Below are positions 23,421 through 23,602 of a DNA stretch of 23,602 nt, in pieces. A program made the translations under genes and the position numbers. Positions within the stretch are counted from its first letter, which is position 1. Each line of letters begins with the position of its first letter. The DNA is from Pseudomonadota bacterium (GTDB lineage: Bacteria; Pseudomonadota; Gammaproteobacteria; Steroidobacterales; Steroidobacteraceae). The notes beneath the pieces are model-generated. The model worked only from the letters and a program-made list of their open reading frames with translations, had not been told where the DNA came from and did no database searches. The stretch lies in the NCBI GenBank assembly GCA_023423065.1, contig JAFAGC010000006.1:1-23602 (forward strand), written 5' to 3'.

Positions 23421-23440
23421 GTGTATACACAGTATATACT
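23421..23440. promoter_or_regulatory. Twin perfect palindromes, probable autoregulatory operator of the GntR operon
   Basis: GTGTATACAC (23421-23430) and AGTATATACT (23431-23440) are each perfect 10-bp palindromes and abut with no gap. GTGTATACAC fits the GT-N-AC half-site pattern of GntR-family operators. The second contains TATACT on the minus strand, a good -10 hexamer (5 of 6), so a bound repressor would block the promoter. This AT-rich block stands out sharply from its GC-rich surroundings. The exact -35 box is unclear. Confidence 0.65.
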
Positions 23441-23602
23441 CACCTCCGTCAATGCAAGAGGCGAAAGGGCTTCACGCGAAAGAAATTCGCGGCGGGGCGC
23501 GGGTAGTTAGTTAGGCCGCGCGCGCGAGCACGGTTTGAGCGCGCAAACGAACGCGGGGCGGGATAACACCAGCCCCCCGCGGGGGAATGGGGGGGGCCCG
23601 GG
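23441..23602. other. Upstream non-coding region with G-rich window end
   Basis: No gene is supported in these 162 bp. They contain an imperfect palindrome (GTTTGAGCGCGCAAAC, about 23533-23548), a perfect CCCCCGCGGGGG palindrome near 23574-23585, and a final run of eight or more G. A 20-codon ORF from ATG 23452 to TAG 23514 has no ribosome site and is not called. Confidence 0.5.

Noticed and set aside
23452..23514. 20-codon plus-strand ORF divergent from the GntR gene
   Set aside because: It has no ribosome site and no recognisable product, and it lies in the promoter region.
1624..23514. Recurring TAGTTAG strings at 1625, 6786, 10408 and 23504
   Set aside because: The string is too short, lies in unrelated contexts, and partly reflects stop codons; no consistent spacing or partner motif was found.

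Overview
The window is high-GC DNA that is densely coding on both strands, with short intergenic gaps. The gene types (outer-membrane barrel protein, TonB-like membrane-anchored proteins, Tat-exported oxidoreductase, AI-2E and ClsB-type proteins, hybrid PAS histidine kinases) indicate a Gram-negative chromosome. My best guess is a high-GC gammaproteobacterium related to Steroidobacterales, Nevskiales or Xanthomonadales; this is an inference from gene style only. No rRNA, tRNA, CRISPR array, phage or plasmid genes were seen.

Layout. 1-2524 (+): the 3' part of a thiamine-pyrophosphate enzyme, then a secreted outer-membrane protein. 2576-3081: a 506-bp palindromic repeat element with 42-bp perfect inverted ends. 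3080-3877 (-): an exonuclease III-type repair nuclease, divergent from a GFA-family protein (3900-4322 +) across a 22-bp gap. 4377-6725 (+): a membrane hybrid histidine kinase. 6845-7396 (+): a conserved protein of unknown function. 7395-7578: a second, 184-bp copy of the palindromic element. 10302-7577 (-): a 34-residue membrane miniprotein, an AI-2E family transporter and a phospholipase D/cardiolipin synthase-like enzyme. 10496-13510 (+): a TonB-like anchored protein and a soluble three-PAS hybrid kinase. 18475-13511 (-): a Tat-exported Gfo/Idh/MocA oxidoreductase, a secreted two-domain esterase (CE7 plus SGNH), and a membrane-anchored protein with a serine-repeat tail. 23417-18575 (-): a compact operon made of a YtrA-type GntR repressor, an ABC ATPase, a permease, an acyltransferase fused to a second ABC ATPase, and a second permease.

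How the parts fit. The last operon is the most striking unit. Its genes overlap by 4 bp at three junctions and are 16 bp apart at the fourth. The regulator is preceded by two abutting perfect 10-bp palindromes. Within it a polytopic OpgC-like acyltransferase and an ABC ATPase form one continuous 699-residue polypeptide, which suggests acylation of an envelope molecule physically tied to its export. The Gfo/Idh-esterase pair looks like a periplasmic carbohydrate-deacylation unit. The two palindromic elements both lie between converging genes, and three of their four ends supply part of the TAA stop codon of the neighbouring gene.
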